NCBI RefSeq assembly: GCF_036785885.1
Contig: NC_092316.1
Coordinates: forward strand, 47,415,001-47,479,000
Origin: Coffea arabica
Taxonomy: Eukaryota > Streptophyta > Magnoliopsida > Gentianales > Rubiaceae
Direction: 5' to 3'
Length of the DNA: 64,000 nt
Below, one piece after another: positions 1 to 11,781 of this stretch. The position numbers and the translations under genes are program-made. Position 1 is the stretch's first letter. Each line of letters starts with the position of its first letter. Under the pieces are notes generated by a model. That model was not told where the DNA came from. It worked only from the letters and a program-made list of their open reading frames with translations, and made no database searches.

Positions 1-1126
1 GCATTGTTGAACTAGGCAGAAGTATCTATCAGCAGAATATTCTTTTCAACTCTTGATGGCTGTAAGCTCAATCTTTGAACCTAAATGCCTGCAGGATACT
101 TTAGTTTTGGCAAATCAAGTGGAAAAAAATGAAGCATTTTCCTTAATGCTAAAGGGATCATTTTTTTACTTGAATAGCCAGATAGCAGAATTTGTTCTAG
201 GATTCTAGTTGAATTCTAGCACAGATGCGAAGGGTTCTTAGTTCATAAAACTAAGCTGACGACCCCAAGTTAAAACTGCATGCAGGAATACATTTGTAGT
301 CACATTTTTTTTTGGAGTGATGCTTAATTGTTGATCATTAAAAAGAAAAAAAAAACAAAATGTGGCAATGAATTCGATTTATACTTCATCAAGCAACTCA
401 TAATGTCCGTCTTTCTTTCCAATTTTTTCTCAAAGCAACATAGATTTTTCACATTTTAATTGCAATATGTAGAAGCAGACTGCCGACGGATATTGCCAAT
501 AAAAGCAGACACTTGGTTCTTGAATAAATTTGAGATTTTTTTTTTTATTGCTGCCCAACCCCGCAGGTGGAGGTTTTAAGTACATGAGTGAGACCTTACC
601 ATCAATTATTTTAATATGTCTCTTTTCTATTCTGTGGTGATGCATGAAATGTTCTTATGATTATCTATTGGTGGAGTTGGTTCTAAAATGTTTTGATGAT
701 TTGGCTTTTCATTGATTCAAGACCATTCATCTTTGTTGAAGATTTTGGTCAGAGGGCTGGGGAATGCTACAGGTACAGAGGAAATTGACCAAGCTGTTGC
801 AGAACCTTATTTAAAGAAGAGTTGGGATAAGGTTTTAGTTTGGTTCTATGTATCGTGTGATAATCATAGAACCTCACACCAGCAGACAATCTTGTTTTTT
901 TTGCCCTAAAGTAATTGGAGTGGATGTGGTGGATTGACTAAAAGGATAAATGAGACAATGATAAGGGAGAAACAGAATCCAATTTGCATCTTTAGTGTTA
1001 ATATCAACTAAACAAATCTTTAGTGCTAATATCCACTAAACATATGAGAAGTTTATGCGGATTAGTTAAACTACCGAACTGTATCCCTTTAACAGAGAAA
1101 ATACTAAGTAAAAGTGTTACATCTTA
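1..1126. other. intergenic stretch, no gene supported
   Basis: AT-rich non-coding DNA. The only coding-like piece is a short plus-strand frame at about 712-909, rich in charged residues (it includes GTEEIDQAVAEPYLKKSWDK). It could be an old exon fragment, but no splice partner was found and no family was recognised. I see no promoter or RNA gene here. Confidence 0.5.
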
Positions 1127-1406
1127 GGCCATGTTTGATAATCAATTCAGCACTTAAACTTAACGGGTTTAGATTTCAATATATTCAGATGCGTTTGATA
1201 ACCAAAACTAGAACATTTAAATTCATTAAGTGGCGCTGAATTTTCTAAGAAAAATTTGTTATAGAAAATAAGTAATAATCTATTCACTTATCACTTAATG
1301 TGATATACATTCAAATGTATCAAATTTAGTACTTAACCATTTACTAACTTAATTGATTCAAATTTCATGTTTCAATTTTCAAACTTCAGTTTTTTCAAAC
1401 GCGCCC
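1127..1406. mobile_element. Tourist-like (PIF/Harbinger) MITE
   Basis: A 280-bp element flanked by a TTA target duplication (1124-1126 and 1407-1409). The ends are imperfect inverted repeats: ggccatgtttgataa on the left, and gggcgcgtttgaaaa as the reverse complement of the right. It shares the internal motif attaagtgg(c/t)gctgaatt with the larger Harbinger element at 62743-63678, which keeps part of a transposase. The two are therefore one family, and this copy is a non-autonomous deletion product. TTA/TAA targets are typical of the superfamily. Confidence 0.75.
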
Positions 1407-1409
1407 TTA

Positions 1410-3548
1410 ATTTTTAGTGTAGTATATGGTCGTCGACCTGTTCCCAAACTTATACACTTATCAGATAATTAATTTTATAGTAGATGAATCATAGATTGTA
1501 TAGTTTTATGAGGTGTAGTTGCTTCATTGTATACTATCTCGAATTATATACCTGCTTTCTTACCTCTCCACTCACACAATTTCCTTACAAATTAATTTAA
1601 CAAAGAAGTGTGTCTGTTAAACTGGATGGATTCATACTCTTCTCCAATTTGCAAGTTATTGTGGCCAGTGACCTACCCTTGTAGTTAATAATTATGCATA
1701 ATTAGTAGGCATTCTGGATAGTTTGGAAGAGATTGATCTGTCAAATATCTGTCAAACTTATTGCCATTAATGATTATTCTTACTACCCACATATTAATCT
1801 CACCTATTGTAATATTTCCTGTTCATGTTCCTTCCATATAATCACTACATGGATTGAAGTGAAGTGAAGTCGGTGGACAATGATGAATTGCCCGCCCCGC
1901 TAGACCTACCTTTGACCTGCCCCTCTCAGTCCCCACTCCTCTCTCTCCTGTTAATTAATGTCTTTATTGCTGTAAGAGGCAATAATTGATGTTGAAGTTT
2001 AGTTTATATTAGTGTAAATCTTAGGTATTGTTTTATGGATTTGGCTAATAGATGCATTATGGACATTCCTTAAGAGGAGTTTCATGTACTAATATTTAAA
2101 AAAAAACGTGTAAATAATTTGAGAAAGTGTCTAAATGCAGGGCGTCCAATTATTTTCATTGTGTATATTCACATAGTTATTTTTCTGTAACTAAGAAGTA
2201 GTTGCCAATTTCCGTTAAAAAAAAAAAAGTGTGCCAAAAATTAACACAAATGTAGTATAGATGGTTACGGAGGAGACAACCGTTCCAGAAGGTTCACGGT
2301 CATGATTAGATCAAAAAAATTTGTGCGGCTCAAATCACTCTTTATAACTCGATTTTTACGTCGTGTGGGACCCATAAAAATGTTGTTCTAGTGTTACTCG
2401 CTGTTGTTCTATTGTTACACCTTGTACAGATGATGTTATACCGTGTACAAATGGTGTTACACCTTTCGGAACGGTTGCTCTGACAACTGTTCCAGCCCCG
2501 GATCCAATGGTTACGCACTCCGTGTCAGCCAACCATGAAGACAAGGTTCCCATCAGCAGTTTTTATTTTGAAGAATAAAAGGCCTAAGTTTTTCAACTTT
2601 CTTGTGTTTGTGCCAGTGAAACTTTATATATCATCCTTCAAAAAAAAAAACTTTATATATCACAAAATACCAGTGCTCCTTTATCCCATAAAAAATCCTT
2701 ACTCAGTAGTCACCAGTCAGTACTTTGCAGTATCCCCCAGGCAAAAAAATGGTCCAAGACAGATCCAAAGTCTTGTACTCGTGTTCCAAACAAGGAGTAT
2801 TGTCGCTGTCGTTATTTTCCCAATCAGACATTATCTGCTAAATATTGAAACCTGTTGCACTTTGTAAATCATGGCTTTAGTAATTTTTGGACCACACATG
2901 AATGCTACACTCAGAATTTCAGAATTGTGTAGCAAAGAAGAAGAAAATGATAGTGATTGTCATGAGATTAAGAAGCAAATTTAGATGAAAATCACATTCA
3001 TGCAAATTCAATTCCATGGTAAGGAGTATTTGCAACATTTCTGGCATATTAAGGAGTATTAATGCCGCTATATATACTGGCTAGGTTTTAAATTACGATG
3101 TTTCATGTTCATTGGCAGTATAAAAGAAAAGAAGACAGAAGATAAAAGAACTAGAAGCAATAATGATAAACATAGATTGATACTATGATCATGGGAGGCA
3201 GCAATGATAAAATTGTGATAAGAGCATTGGTTGGGGGTAGTGGAAGAATGCATCATGCACATTATCGTTTTCTACACTATATCATTACACTAGGCCATGA
3301 CACTTCCGCTAAAGTGGAACTACTTTTTAAGGAGAACCCAAGGCTCTGCAAATCATATTTTGGTGCACCTTTGAGAGCTTGAATGATGACATCAAGTACT
3401 ATTTCTGTTTTTTTTTTTTTTTCAATTCTTAACTTATATCTACGTGAATAAACAATTTCTAGTTTATTTATCATTTAATAGTCACCTTTTGCTTGTTAAT
3501 ACTTTCACCGAAAAATTAAGGTCTGGTTAATTGTATGGTTGGTTAGAT
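1410..3548. other. intergenic, with a small degenerate tandem repeat
   Basis: No gene recognised. At about 2385-2470 a short motif built on tgttacaccttgtaca(g/a)atg recurs two to three times with drift. The rest is AT-rich with poly-T runs, for example near 3405-3420. Short frames at 2535-2867 and 3185-3382 show no domain or codon pattern that I can support. Confidence 0.45.
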
Positions 3549-3889
3549 TAGAGGTGGCAAAAAATTCGAGTAGGTCAATCAAATACTCAACTTGAGTTTA
3601 ATCAAATTTGAGCTCGAGTTGAGTTCAAGGTACTCAAACCAATTATTGAGTTCAATTCAAGCCCTTAAGTATTTTGCTTGAAAGTTTAATTGTTGAGTTT
3701 TCTGAACTTATACAGGCACATAAACGTCGTATACTTATTAAATTACATGAAAATCTATACTCCTAGGACAAATTATATATATCTTACCATTCAAACTCTG
3801 CTCGAACACAACTAATGTACTTTGAGCTCGAACCTGAGTACACGAGTTTTTAGTTCGACTTGGCTTGTTGCAAGCCTAGCTTAGATATC
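3549..3889. mobile_element. possible hAT-like non-autonomous element
   Basis: The left edge tagaggtggcaaaaaattcg resembles plant hAT termini, and the interior is rich in repeated cgagtt/gagctcga motifs. The right edge reads gcaagcctag, which is only a weak inverted match. Flanks share ttagat on both sides, but a clean 8-bp duplication could not be placed. The element call is tentative. Confidence 0.3.
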
Positions 3890-5606
3890 CAAAGTTCATA
3901 TTTCTTATTATCTCTTTTTCTCATATTGAAGCTACAAGTGGAAGTAAACACGCGTTAATGGAAGAAAATTTTTTGTTTACATGGAGGGTTACAACAAAAT
4001 TTAAATTCATCAACTAAGAATAACTGGAAGAGTCCATTAAAACTGCAATAAATATGGCCATTAATGGGAAGTTAGGTATTAGAGGGAAACTAGCCTCCTG
4101 AGGAGTTCAAGGTCGACAGCAAGATATGGTCCCATTTCTAGCATTCAGTAAACCTGAATTGTCAAAACAGATTCACGCATCTGGTTTGAATTCTTGATAT
4201 TTTCTCTCCTATAATAAAATGTTTTCATTTAATATGTAATTTAACTTTTTTTTTTTCTTGGAGAAGGTTCTCTATGTTTTTTTTTTTTTACTCTCTGTCT
4301 CTCCCTTTTTTTTTTTTTTTACTTTTTTGTTTCTGGAGCAGAAAAAAAGGGGTAAACCTTAAATATAGAGTTTGTCTAAAAGTTCCTTTCATATTCTTCG
4401 CTGTTCCTTGAGATAGATCTTTCCTTCAGTCTGCAAAAGGAAAAAAAAATTGATGTATATAGTTTATAGTAGTGAGAAATAATCATGAATTATGGCACTT
4501 TTACAAGAAAAAAATTTTACATTCCTATCGTGCACAATTATGCCTAATCATCACGAATTTTCATGCCACTTTCTAATGACAAAACCACTCCATTGACATG
4601 GCGTCAAAGCAAACCCCACTTGTCCACGTCCAAAAAGTGTCAAATCTATTTTCTTTACATGTCACCGTATTTTCTTTACACCCAAGACTAGGTTTCAAGA
4701 AATTTGCGACCTTTACGACTTATGCAATAGCATCAATATTGCCCCAAAAGCAGGCTTAATTAGTAGATCACTAGTTTTGGTTAGAATCATCAATACTTCT
4801 GTTAATTTGGCAAATTCCTATTTTGGTTCATTAGGCTTATGGTTCTTTATTGCCTTTGGATACTGCTCCTAGGAAGAATAGTTGCAAATTGTCTATTCTT
4901 TCTAATAAGAGGGCAACATTGAATCTGTCCGTCCCACAGAATTTGATTAGTGCGTCTTACCCTTCATATGGTTGATGAGTTATTGCACGGGATGGAGTTC
5001 ATCGAGTGCGCACTCTCGGCAGCAACTGTGAGTTTCCTTTTCAATAATTTAAAAAAAAAAAAAACTTCAATCATGCTTAGGTTGCTTTCGTGTCACACAG
5101 GTTAACTTAATTTTCACTCACAACTTCACTGAGATTTTGTGAAAATTCCTGCATGTGTTGGGCCAAAAAAATGTACCATGACATGGTTTTAGAACCAATG
5201 AGTTTTCCCATTTAGGACTTGCACCTTTTTCCCTTCCACTGCTCCACGCCTACCCCGCAGACCAAATTTCTACTCTTTCTTTGTATGTTTTAATTGCTTC
5301 ACCTTTAAAATGGGAAGTTGTTGCCTAATCGGTACACCTACAACACATAAATGGTCCCAAATTCTGTAGGGAACATGTCCGCTCTTTGTTCTTATTTTTA
5401 TATTACAGTTAGCCTACTCACATTCAATAAGGATAATAATGTCAAATCCCTCCCCTAAGGTTCATGAATAGTTTACATAGCTTCCCCTAGGTTTTCCAGA
5501 TTATATCTACCCTCCTAGTTTATGACTTTCTTAGTGTATTCAACCAGTGTACGTTGATTATAAGATGTGGGACTTGAATGGTTGTCCGGCATAGAAGGTT
5601 AACAAG
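3890..5606. other. intergenic, AT-rich
   Basis: Contains poly-T tracts (4240-4330) and simple A runs. A short stretch at 5440-5530 (cctcccctaaggttc, cttcccctaggtttt) looks like one end of the Mutator-like terminal repeat family seen at 7872, without a visible partner. No gene recognised. Confidence 0.45.
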
Positions 5607-6065
5607 CAGTAGTGGAGCTAGGACTCTACTGCATAAGGAGGGCAATTGTCAATTTAAAAATTTCTAATAGAATTAATATCATCTTCATTGTGGATTATTG
5701 TATCCCTTGTATTTAACATGAAAATCAAGCTTGTGTTTAGGTTAAAGAAAATGTTGAAACTTTTATTTATGCTTATAAAGTGATATCTAGGTCTAATTCG
5801 GAATAGATACATTAATTTTTTTAAAAGTAATTATGTCAAAAATCTTAGACAGACGTTTTAAGAAGAAAATGCGTACGCAGGTGTTATCTTTGTAAATTTT
5901 ATTAGTGAGAATATTACAAACTTATGGAGAGGGAGGGGCAAATAAGGTGCTTTTACAAAATTGAGAGGGCGCAAATAAGGCGAAGCGTTAAATACATTGC
6001 AAAGCTTTTTATACAATTTTCTAAAATTTGAAGGGAACCCTTAAGCATATGTGGCTCTACTACTG
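5607..6065. mobile_element. TIR DNA transposon, non-autonomous
   Basis: The left terminus cagtagtggagc and the reverse complement of the right terminus, cagtagtagagc, match at 11 of 12 bases. The termini resemble the widespread plant CAGTGGCGGAGCCAG type. Flanks ttaacaag and tcaacaat may be a worn 8-bp target duplication (6 of 8). The 459-bp interior has no coding capacity. Superfamily (hAT or other) is not settled. Confidence 0.5.
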
Positions 6066-6789
6066 TCAACAATTTGTAGCGTAGATCAAATCGCATAAGT
6101 TACAACCGACCTTAGGCCAACACAATCTTAATTTCAAATGAGATGCACTTGATGCTTCCGTAAATTTCATATTAAAAGCAATTTTATTAAGAGTTCACCT
6201 ATGAAAAAAAAAAGATTATAAATCATGACATTATTAAATCATAGACACAAACATGGAAAATTTTAAAATCAAAGAGGTGAATTATCCATTAATTTATTTC
6301 TATCACTGAGTTGTAATATCACTCCAGTGTAGGATTTTTGTCGTTTAGTCGTAATGTTGGTTTAGTGTAGAATTTTCCTTTCATCAAGCTGCCTGTGAAA
6401 TTAAAATTTGACTAGGTCAACAAGTGGTTGGAGGTTGTCAAGCCCTTGAGTCAAAGCTTCAGATTAGACTTTCAAACACTTCAACTTGATTTCCAGATTG
6501 AATTGTCAAGTTTTCAAATCAGTGTTTCAACTTTCAAACGAAGAATTTATGAAGATCATAAATTGAACCTCCTTCTTTGGAGGAGTAATTGAATCATATT
6601 TGCCGTTATTTGTTGTCTTTTTAAAATTCACACTTGAAATTTGCATGTAACAATGTGAAACCGACCTTTTAAAGGATAACTATATCATATTTCTTGTTAT
6701 TTTTTTCGTGTTGTTTAAATATCATACTTGGAATTTGCGTGTACACTTGGCCAGGGTCAATTTAGAAGTAAAATCCAACATACTTTTTT

Positions 6790-7064
6790 AAGAAGCGCAG
6801 AGCTTCCCCCGTGGAGGCCAATTGTGTATTTTGTCCGTTCCAGCATCGGGTGCTTGGAGGGGGCCTCCCCAGGATTCGAACCTGGTCCTTGTGTATAAGG
6901 GTCTTGGGGTTGAAGTTCTGGTACCACTTGAGCTAGTACTTCAACCCCAAGACCCTTATACACAAGGACCAGGGTTCGAATCCTGGGGAGACTCCCTCCA
7001 AGCACCCGATGCTGGGGCGGACAAAATACACAATTGGCCTCCACGGGGGAAGCTCTATGCTTCT
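6790..7064. repeat. long hairpin (foldback) with a tRNA-like B box
   Basis: Two arms of about 127 bases (6790-6916 and 6938-7064) are near-perfect reverse complements around a 21-base loop containing ggtaccacttgagctag. Each arm contains ggattcgaac/ggttcgaatcc, the shape of an RNA polymerase III B box (T-loop arm), next to caaggaccaggg. An RNA read through either strand would fold into a nearly complete duplex. Mirror-image frames exist on both strands only because of the palindrome and are not genes. It may be a foldback transposon or an inverted duplicate of a tRNA-derived element. Confidence 0.8.
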
Positions 7065-7065
7065 T

Positions 7066-7871
7066 CACTTTTGGAAATCAATCTTTAATATGAATTGAAT
7101 TTTAATGATCTGAAAATCTTTTAAGAGAACACAAAATCAGGGAGGTGAGTGCAGTTTAAAAACCCTGATATAACTACTTGCAATAATTTTGAATCCCTAC
7201 GGGGGTTTATTAAATAATCCCCAGACAAAATAAGTACCACAGGCGGGCATGTAATCCCTACCATTAACAGAGTCTGATTGTCAGCTTTCAATTTTGTACC
7301 AGTCAAAGGATGACATGTGAAAGAATTGCTTGAAAATATGAATTTATCAATGTAAAATCCTCTAAAAATAATAAGTCCAACTAAATACAAAATTGACTAC
7401 ACATTTGATTTCTCATCTGCTTTTTTTCCCTTTTTTTCGTGTAATCTTTGGCACTTTTTGGCCTTGTTCTCGATTGTTTAGATTTACAAAATTTGATTAT
7501 AAAAATTGGTTACGGAAATAATTAGAATCAACTAAAGATACTCTTTGGGTGATTATAAATTTTAACTTTTTTAGTCATTAAAAAAAATTTTAATGAGGAG
7601 GGATAGGTTGGATGGTATGAGAAGAGAGAGTTTAAATGAAATATCTTGGATTCGAAACCCTCCATTTACAATTCACAAAAAAAAAAAGTCATTAAGAAGC
7701 CTATAATCACAATACAAAAGTAAAAATCTATAATTATAATACAAAAAGTGATTTGAGAACGTTGCAAAAACTGATTAGCTAAAATCAAAATCTATAATCA
7801 ATTAAAATAATCAATTGAGAACAAGAGAAAATTTGTTTATGCTAGAGTTTGGCAGAACTGCAAATCTACTA
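7066..7871. other. intergenic; possible SINE-like remnant
   Basis: No gene recognised. At about 7598-7690 a stretch with ggataggttggat, then ggattcgaaaccc, ends in an 11-base A run. This looks like a worn tRNA-derived SINE, but no target duplication was found. Confidence 0.35.
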
Positions 7872-9050
7872 GGGATAATTGCAGAAACCTCCCCTGAGGT
7901 TTTTGATACTAGCACTCATCTCCCCTATAATTTCTAAAATTGCACTAACCTCCCCTAGGACGAAATTGGACCTATTACTAACAATAAATTGTATGATTTT
8001 ACTTTTTACCCTAACTAATTGCAGAAACTTAATGAATGAATTTTAGAAAAGCAAAATTATTTTTTGTCAACTAATTGAGTGACTAATTAAACTAGATTAC
8101 CTGTGAGTCTTAACATCATTAGCCATTGTAAGTAAAACTAAGGAATCGTGCCAATTGAGGGGAAAAAACGGCGTATATGTTTTTATATTATGTTCTTCAA
8201 ACCAGTTAATTTAAATCTAATTTTATACAACTATAGAGACGAAGACCAGTAAGCAATTCTGGAACTTATACTAAAGTAAGTATCTATTCAAGTCATTTCT
8301 ATTTCAAAACCTCCTCTAATTCAGCCTACTAGTACTTTTCAAGTTGCTATGTCTCTTTCCATTAATATAGTTATAACTCTATAATTTTGGAAATATCAGT
8401 AGCAGCAGCAGTTTTAGTATGTGGTGCTAATGCACTTATTGCAATTTTCATTTACTAAAGACAACTTTATCTTATTAGTATGCACTTCTAATTACTTGTA
8501 ACTAGGCTTATCTCATGTTTAGTAACTTTTAGTGATGTTTAAGTATACTGTTAATTAGCTAATTGTTCAACGATATTTTTTTTGTATATGATTGGTGCTG
8601 ATAATATAAGCAGTTGTGTTACCCCCACAAATAGCTATTCATATTACTAATAGAGAGTTTTAAAAGTGACGTGTATTTTTTATAAACTTTACTACGAGAA
8701 CCTGGATATATAATCATTTAACTAGTCGTTAATATCCACCGTTGTTTCACGTATTGTTGGTAAACTTCATTCAATTGCACTTACACCCGTTGAATTTTAC
8801 TAATTCTTAATAAATTTTCATATTTTGTCATTTCTTTGTTAACAAAACTCGGCAACCAGTACGAAAGGCAGATCCGGTATAAATTTCTCATCTCACTTCT
8901 TAAAAAAAAATTTTAATGGTAACTTTTCTGGTATGGACTGCATATGCAACACAAACCTTAAGTTCAAGGGTGGTAAGTGCTATTTTCTAAATTATAAGGG
9001 AGGTGAGTGCTAGTGTCAGAAACCTTAGGGGAGGTTTATGCAACTTTCCC
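7872..9050. mobile_element. non-autonomous Mutator-like element (MULE)
   Basis: A 1179-bp element bounded by a perfect 9-bp target duplication aatctacta (7863-7871 and 9051-9059). Its terminal inverted repeats run about 90 bases: gggataattgcagaaacctc on the left against gggaaagttgcataaacctc from the right, continuing through cctcccct...agcactca blocks. Long TIRs with a 9-bp duplication are the hallmark of Mutator-like elements. The interior is AT-rich with no transposase frame and no captured gene that I can recognise. Confidence 0.85.
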
Positions 9051-9059
9051 AATCTACTA

Positions 9060-10554
9060 AATGTTAGTTTGGCTGAAAAGATAAAATTGGCTTGCTCACT
9101 CTGCAAACATGGCGTATGAAGTAAGAATATATGCACAATTTATAAATAGAAAAAGTATAAAGAGCAAATGTCGAACATACTTTTAGGCAATGCATCACTA
9201 TAATCAGGTTGATGATCATTCTATGTGGAAAAAGAGACATTAAAGTGTTGGTACCATAATTAAAAGTTGCACCATCAAATGGACTGCAGCATGGTCTCCC
9301 AACTTATGTATCACGCTTAAAAATTTTCTTCATTTAACTTGGCTTGGAGTGAGACATTAGAAAGAAATATTAGGACACTAATATATTTGGAGAAAATAAA
9401 TGAAGAGGCTTGAGAGATTTTCTCTTTAATCATTCCGGGGGCCACTTGGGTTTTCTTCAATAAATGGAAAAGAAAATAAAAGTAGTTCTTAAAAGAACTT
9501 CACATATAGTCAACTTTGTTCATCAATTATAAAAAAAATAAATAAAAAAGTGGAGATAAAAGTGTACTTAATGATAATTGATTTTAGTTTTATTCTTTAT
9601 TTAAAGAATTTTGCAAACATGGAAAAAGGAAAAGTTTTGTGATCACTTCATTTCTTTTCTTTTTGTCTACTTATTAAAGCATAAGCACCTGTTCTTTTAT
9701 TCTCTTTTGTAAACTCCAAAACAAAACTAGCTTCTAAAGTGTTAAGTCCACCACCTTTCATTACATAAACAAATTAGAATACCCAAAACATGAATCCAGT
9801 AGAGAACTTAAGTGGGGAAATGGGATGTGAAAAAGGTAAACAGAAAAAAGTGTGAAAAAGGCAAAAGTGAAGTTCATAAGATTTGTTTCCCCAATCTTTA
9901 AAACAAATCATCCTGCCACTTTTGCTTTCCCTTTTATAATTGCCATTGCCTCTCTCTTCTCTCTGACTTAATCCCCATATTTCCTTTTCACTGTTCCTTT
10001 CCCTCTCTCCAATCTGCAGTCTCCATTAGTACTGATATTACAAATCCCAATCATTCATTTTGACAAGTGAACTATTGTGCTTATAAACTAATGTAGACAA
10101 AGCCTCAATTAGTCAACACCAACCCAAAACCAACATGTTCCCCCAAATATCTAATTAGGCTACGCGCGTTACGCGCTGCATTATTGGTTTTCACACTTAA
10201 GGGTCCCCAATCTTTAAAACCCCATTGCCAGCCTTCTTTGTCATTTTGTACCCTTTCTTTTTTTTCTTTTTTTTTTTTGAGGGAGTCATGACATACTTCC
10301 ACCACCAAGTCCAAATTTCCATCCCCAAATTTCCACGTCCTACAACACTAGAGCCCACTTCCTAGGGGTTTGAACTTTGAACACTTGAATACCAAAAAAA
10401 AAATTTATGGAATTTTTAGATCCCATGGTGAGACAAAAGTGTAGTCATTAAAGTCAAAATAAACATCCACAACCACGACTTGTACTTTTGCCCCCAAAAT
10501 CTTCTAGTATTTTGATTGGCCTATTTTATAAGACGTAAAAAATACCAACCCAAG
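9060..10554. other. intergenic, no gene supported
   Basis: AT-rich DNA with pyrimidine tracts (9930-10020, and poly-T at 10258-10278). No domain, RNA gene or transposon terminus was recognised. Confidence 0.45.
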
Positions 10555-10565
10555 TACTACTACTA

Positions 10566-10763
10566 GCCTCCGCGTGAATGATCCAGCAGAAGCCAGCTCT
10601 CACAGGGATCGAGAGGTCACGAGTTCGAGCCTCCGCTCTGCTGGATTTCTCCGCGCACTTAACGTGTTAGGGTCGGGTTGGGGCGTCGGGCCTAGGTCAC
10701 AGGAAATTAGTCGGACCCCGTAAGAATTGACCCAGACACCCCTATATCGATAAAAATAAAAAA
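10566..10763 (+). mobile_element. tRNA-derived SINE
   Basis: A 198-bp insertion with an 11-bp target duplication tactactacta on both sides (10555-10565 and 10764-10774). It has a polymerase III B-box-like ggtcacgagttcgagcctcc at 10615-10634 and a 3' end gacacccctatatcgataaaaataaa, a layout known from plant Au-type SINEs. The 5' part containing the A box is diverged. It has no coding capacity and depends on LINE machinery for movement. Confidence 0.8.
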
Positions 10764-10774
10764 TACTACTACTA

Positions 10775-11627
10775 ATTCTAATATCTAACAACTGGACCAC
10801 AAACTTAGGAGTAGTTAGTGGGAAAAACTAGAAGAATGGACTTAAAAAAATAAATATACTTCAAATTCAAATTGTTATTCTCTGTCATATAAGATTTTAG
10901 ATACGAGCAAAGATACTTCAAATTTTTTTTTTTTAAAAAATATACTTTGAATTTTAAATTTAAAGGAAAAGTGGAGCATTAGATTTCAAAATATTAAATA
11001 GATAACTTAGTGATATAAAAATAGAATTAATTTTTTATACATATTCAATATATATACTATTTTCGTTAAATATATAATAGTTAATTTAAATTTTAAATTT
11101 TACATCTATGTATCATGCATCAATAGTTAGCGTAAAAATGTCTGTAACAATTAATCTCATAGTATTTTCTAAGCTTCCAAATTGAAAAAAGCAATAAAGA
11201 AAGAATAAATTTTATATGTACTGATAATATATATATTATCATACTTGAATATATGATATATATATATATATATATAATTTAAATTTTAAATTTAAATTCA
11301 GATGATGTATCATCCATTCAAGAAAAAAACTATACAAGATTAATTTAAAAAAAGAAACCTAGAATAAAAGCCACAGCAGCCTACTACAAATCCTTCCCTC
11401 CGTTGATTTCGCTACGTCCTTTTTCATTCTTTCTTTTGCTCCTTTTCTAGCTTCTTGTGAACCCCATTAAAAACTGCAAGCCATTCTCACGCACTAACAC
11501 TTCTGAGTTCCCTCCCAATTAATCCGTCAGACTATCAGCTTCCGCAATTGCCGCACTGAAAATAGAGAGAAGAACAAGGAAAGCGACTCCAGAGACAACG
11601 CAACAAAAGAGAAGCTTCATTCTGAAC
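10775..11627. other. AT-rich region upstream of the kinase gene
   Basis: Very AT-rich, including a (TA)n run at about 11257-11275 and several tttaaattttaaattt blocks. Pyrimidine-rich DNA from 11390 (cttccctccgttg, tttttcattctttcttttgct) is usual near plant 5' UTRs. It probably contains the distal promoter of the downstream gene; nothing finer can be supported. Confidence 0.4.
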
Positions 11628-11634
11628 TATATAA
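11628..11634 (+). promoter_or_regulatory. candidate TATA box of the kinase gene
   Basis: TATATAA lies 148 bases before the kinase ATG, a plausible distance for a transcription start near 11660 and a leader of about 120 bases. Other AT-rich TATA-like strings lie further upstream, so this choice is an inference. Confidence 0.35.
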
Positions 11635-11760
11635 GCCTGCGAAATTTTTGAGAATTTTTTCCCAATGCAGAATTCAAAACTGAGCTTGACCCACGTCAAG
11701 ATTCTGCAGAATATGAACTGGGTCGAGCTTAGTTTCAACTGAGAGCCACCAGCCCCTCGG

Positions 11761-11769
11761 ACACGTGGC
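11761..11769 (+). promoter_or_regulatory. G-box/ABRE-type element ACACGTGGC
   Basis: ACACGTGGC sits 13 bases before the kinase start codon. This is the core bound by plant bZIP factors of the ABF/AREB and GBF groups. If the TATA at 11628 is used, the site would lie inside the 5' leader, so its regulatory role is uncertain. Confidence 0.35.
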
Positions 11770-11781
11770 AGTCAGTCGCTC

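Noticed and set aside
6757..7088. Two similar open frames on opposite strands
   Set aside because: They are the same sequence seen twice through the hairpin arms; no protein family fits.
10615..10634. tRNA gene
   Set aside because: Only a B-box-like stretch is present, with no cloverleaf; an 11-bp duplication and A-rich tail make it a SINE.
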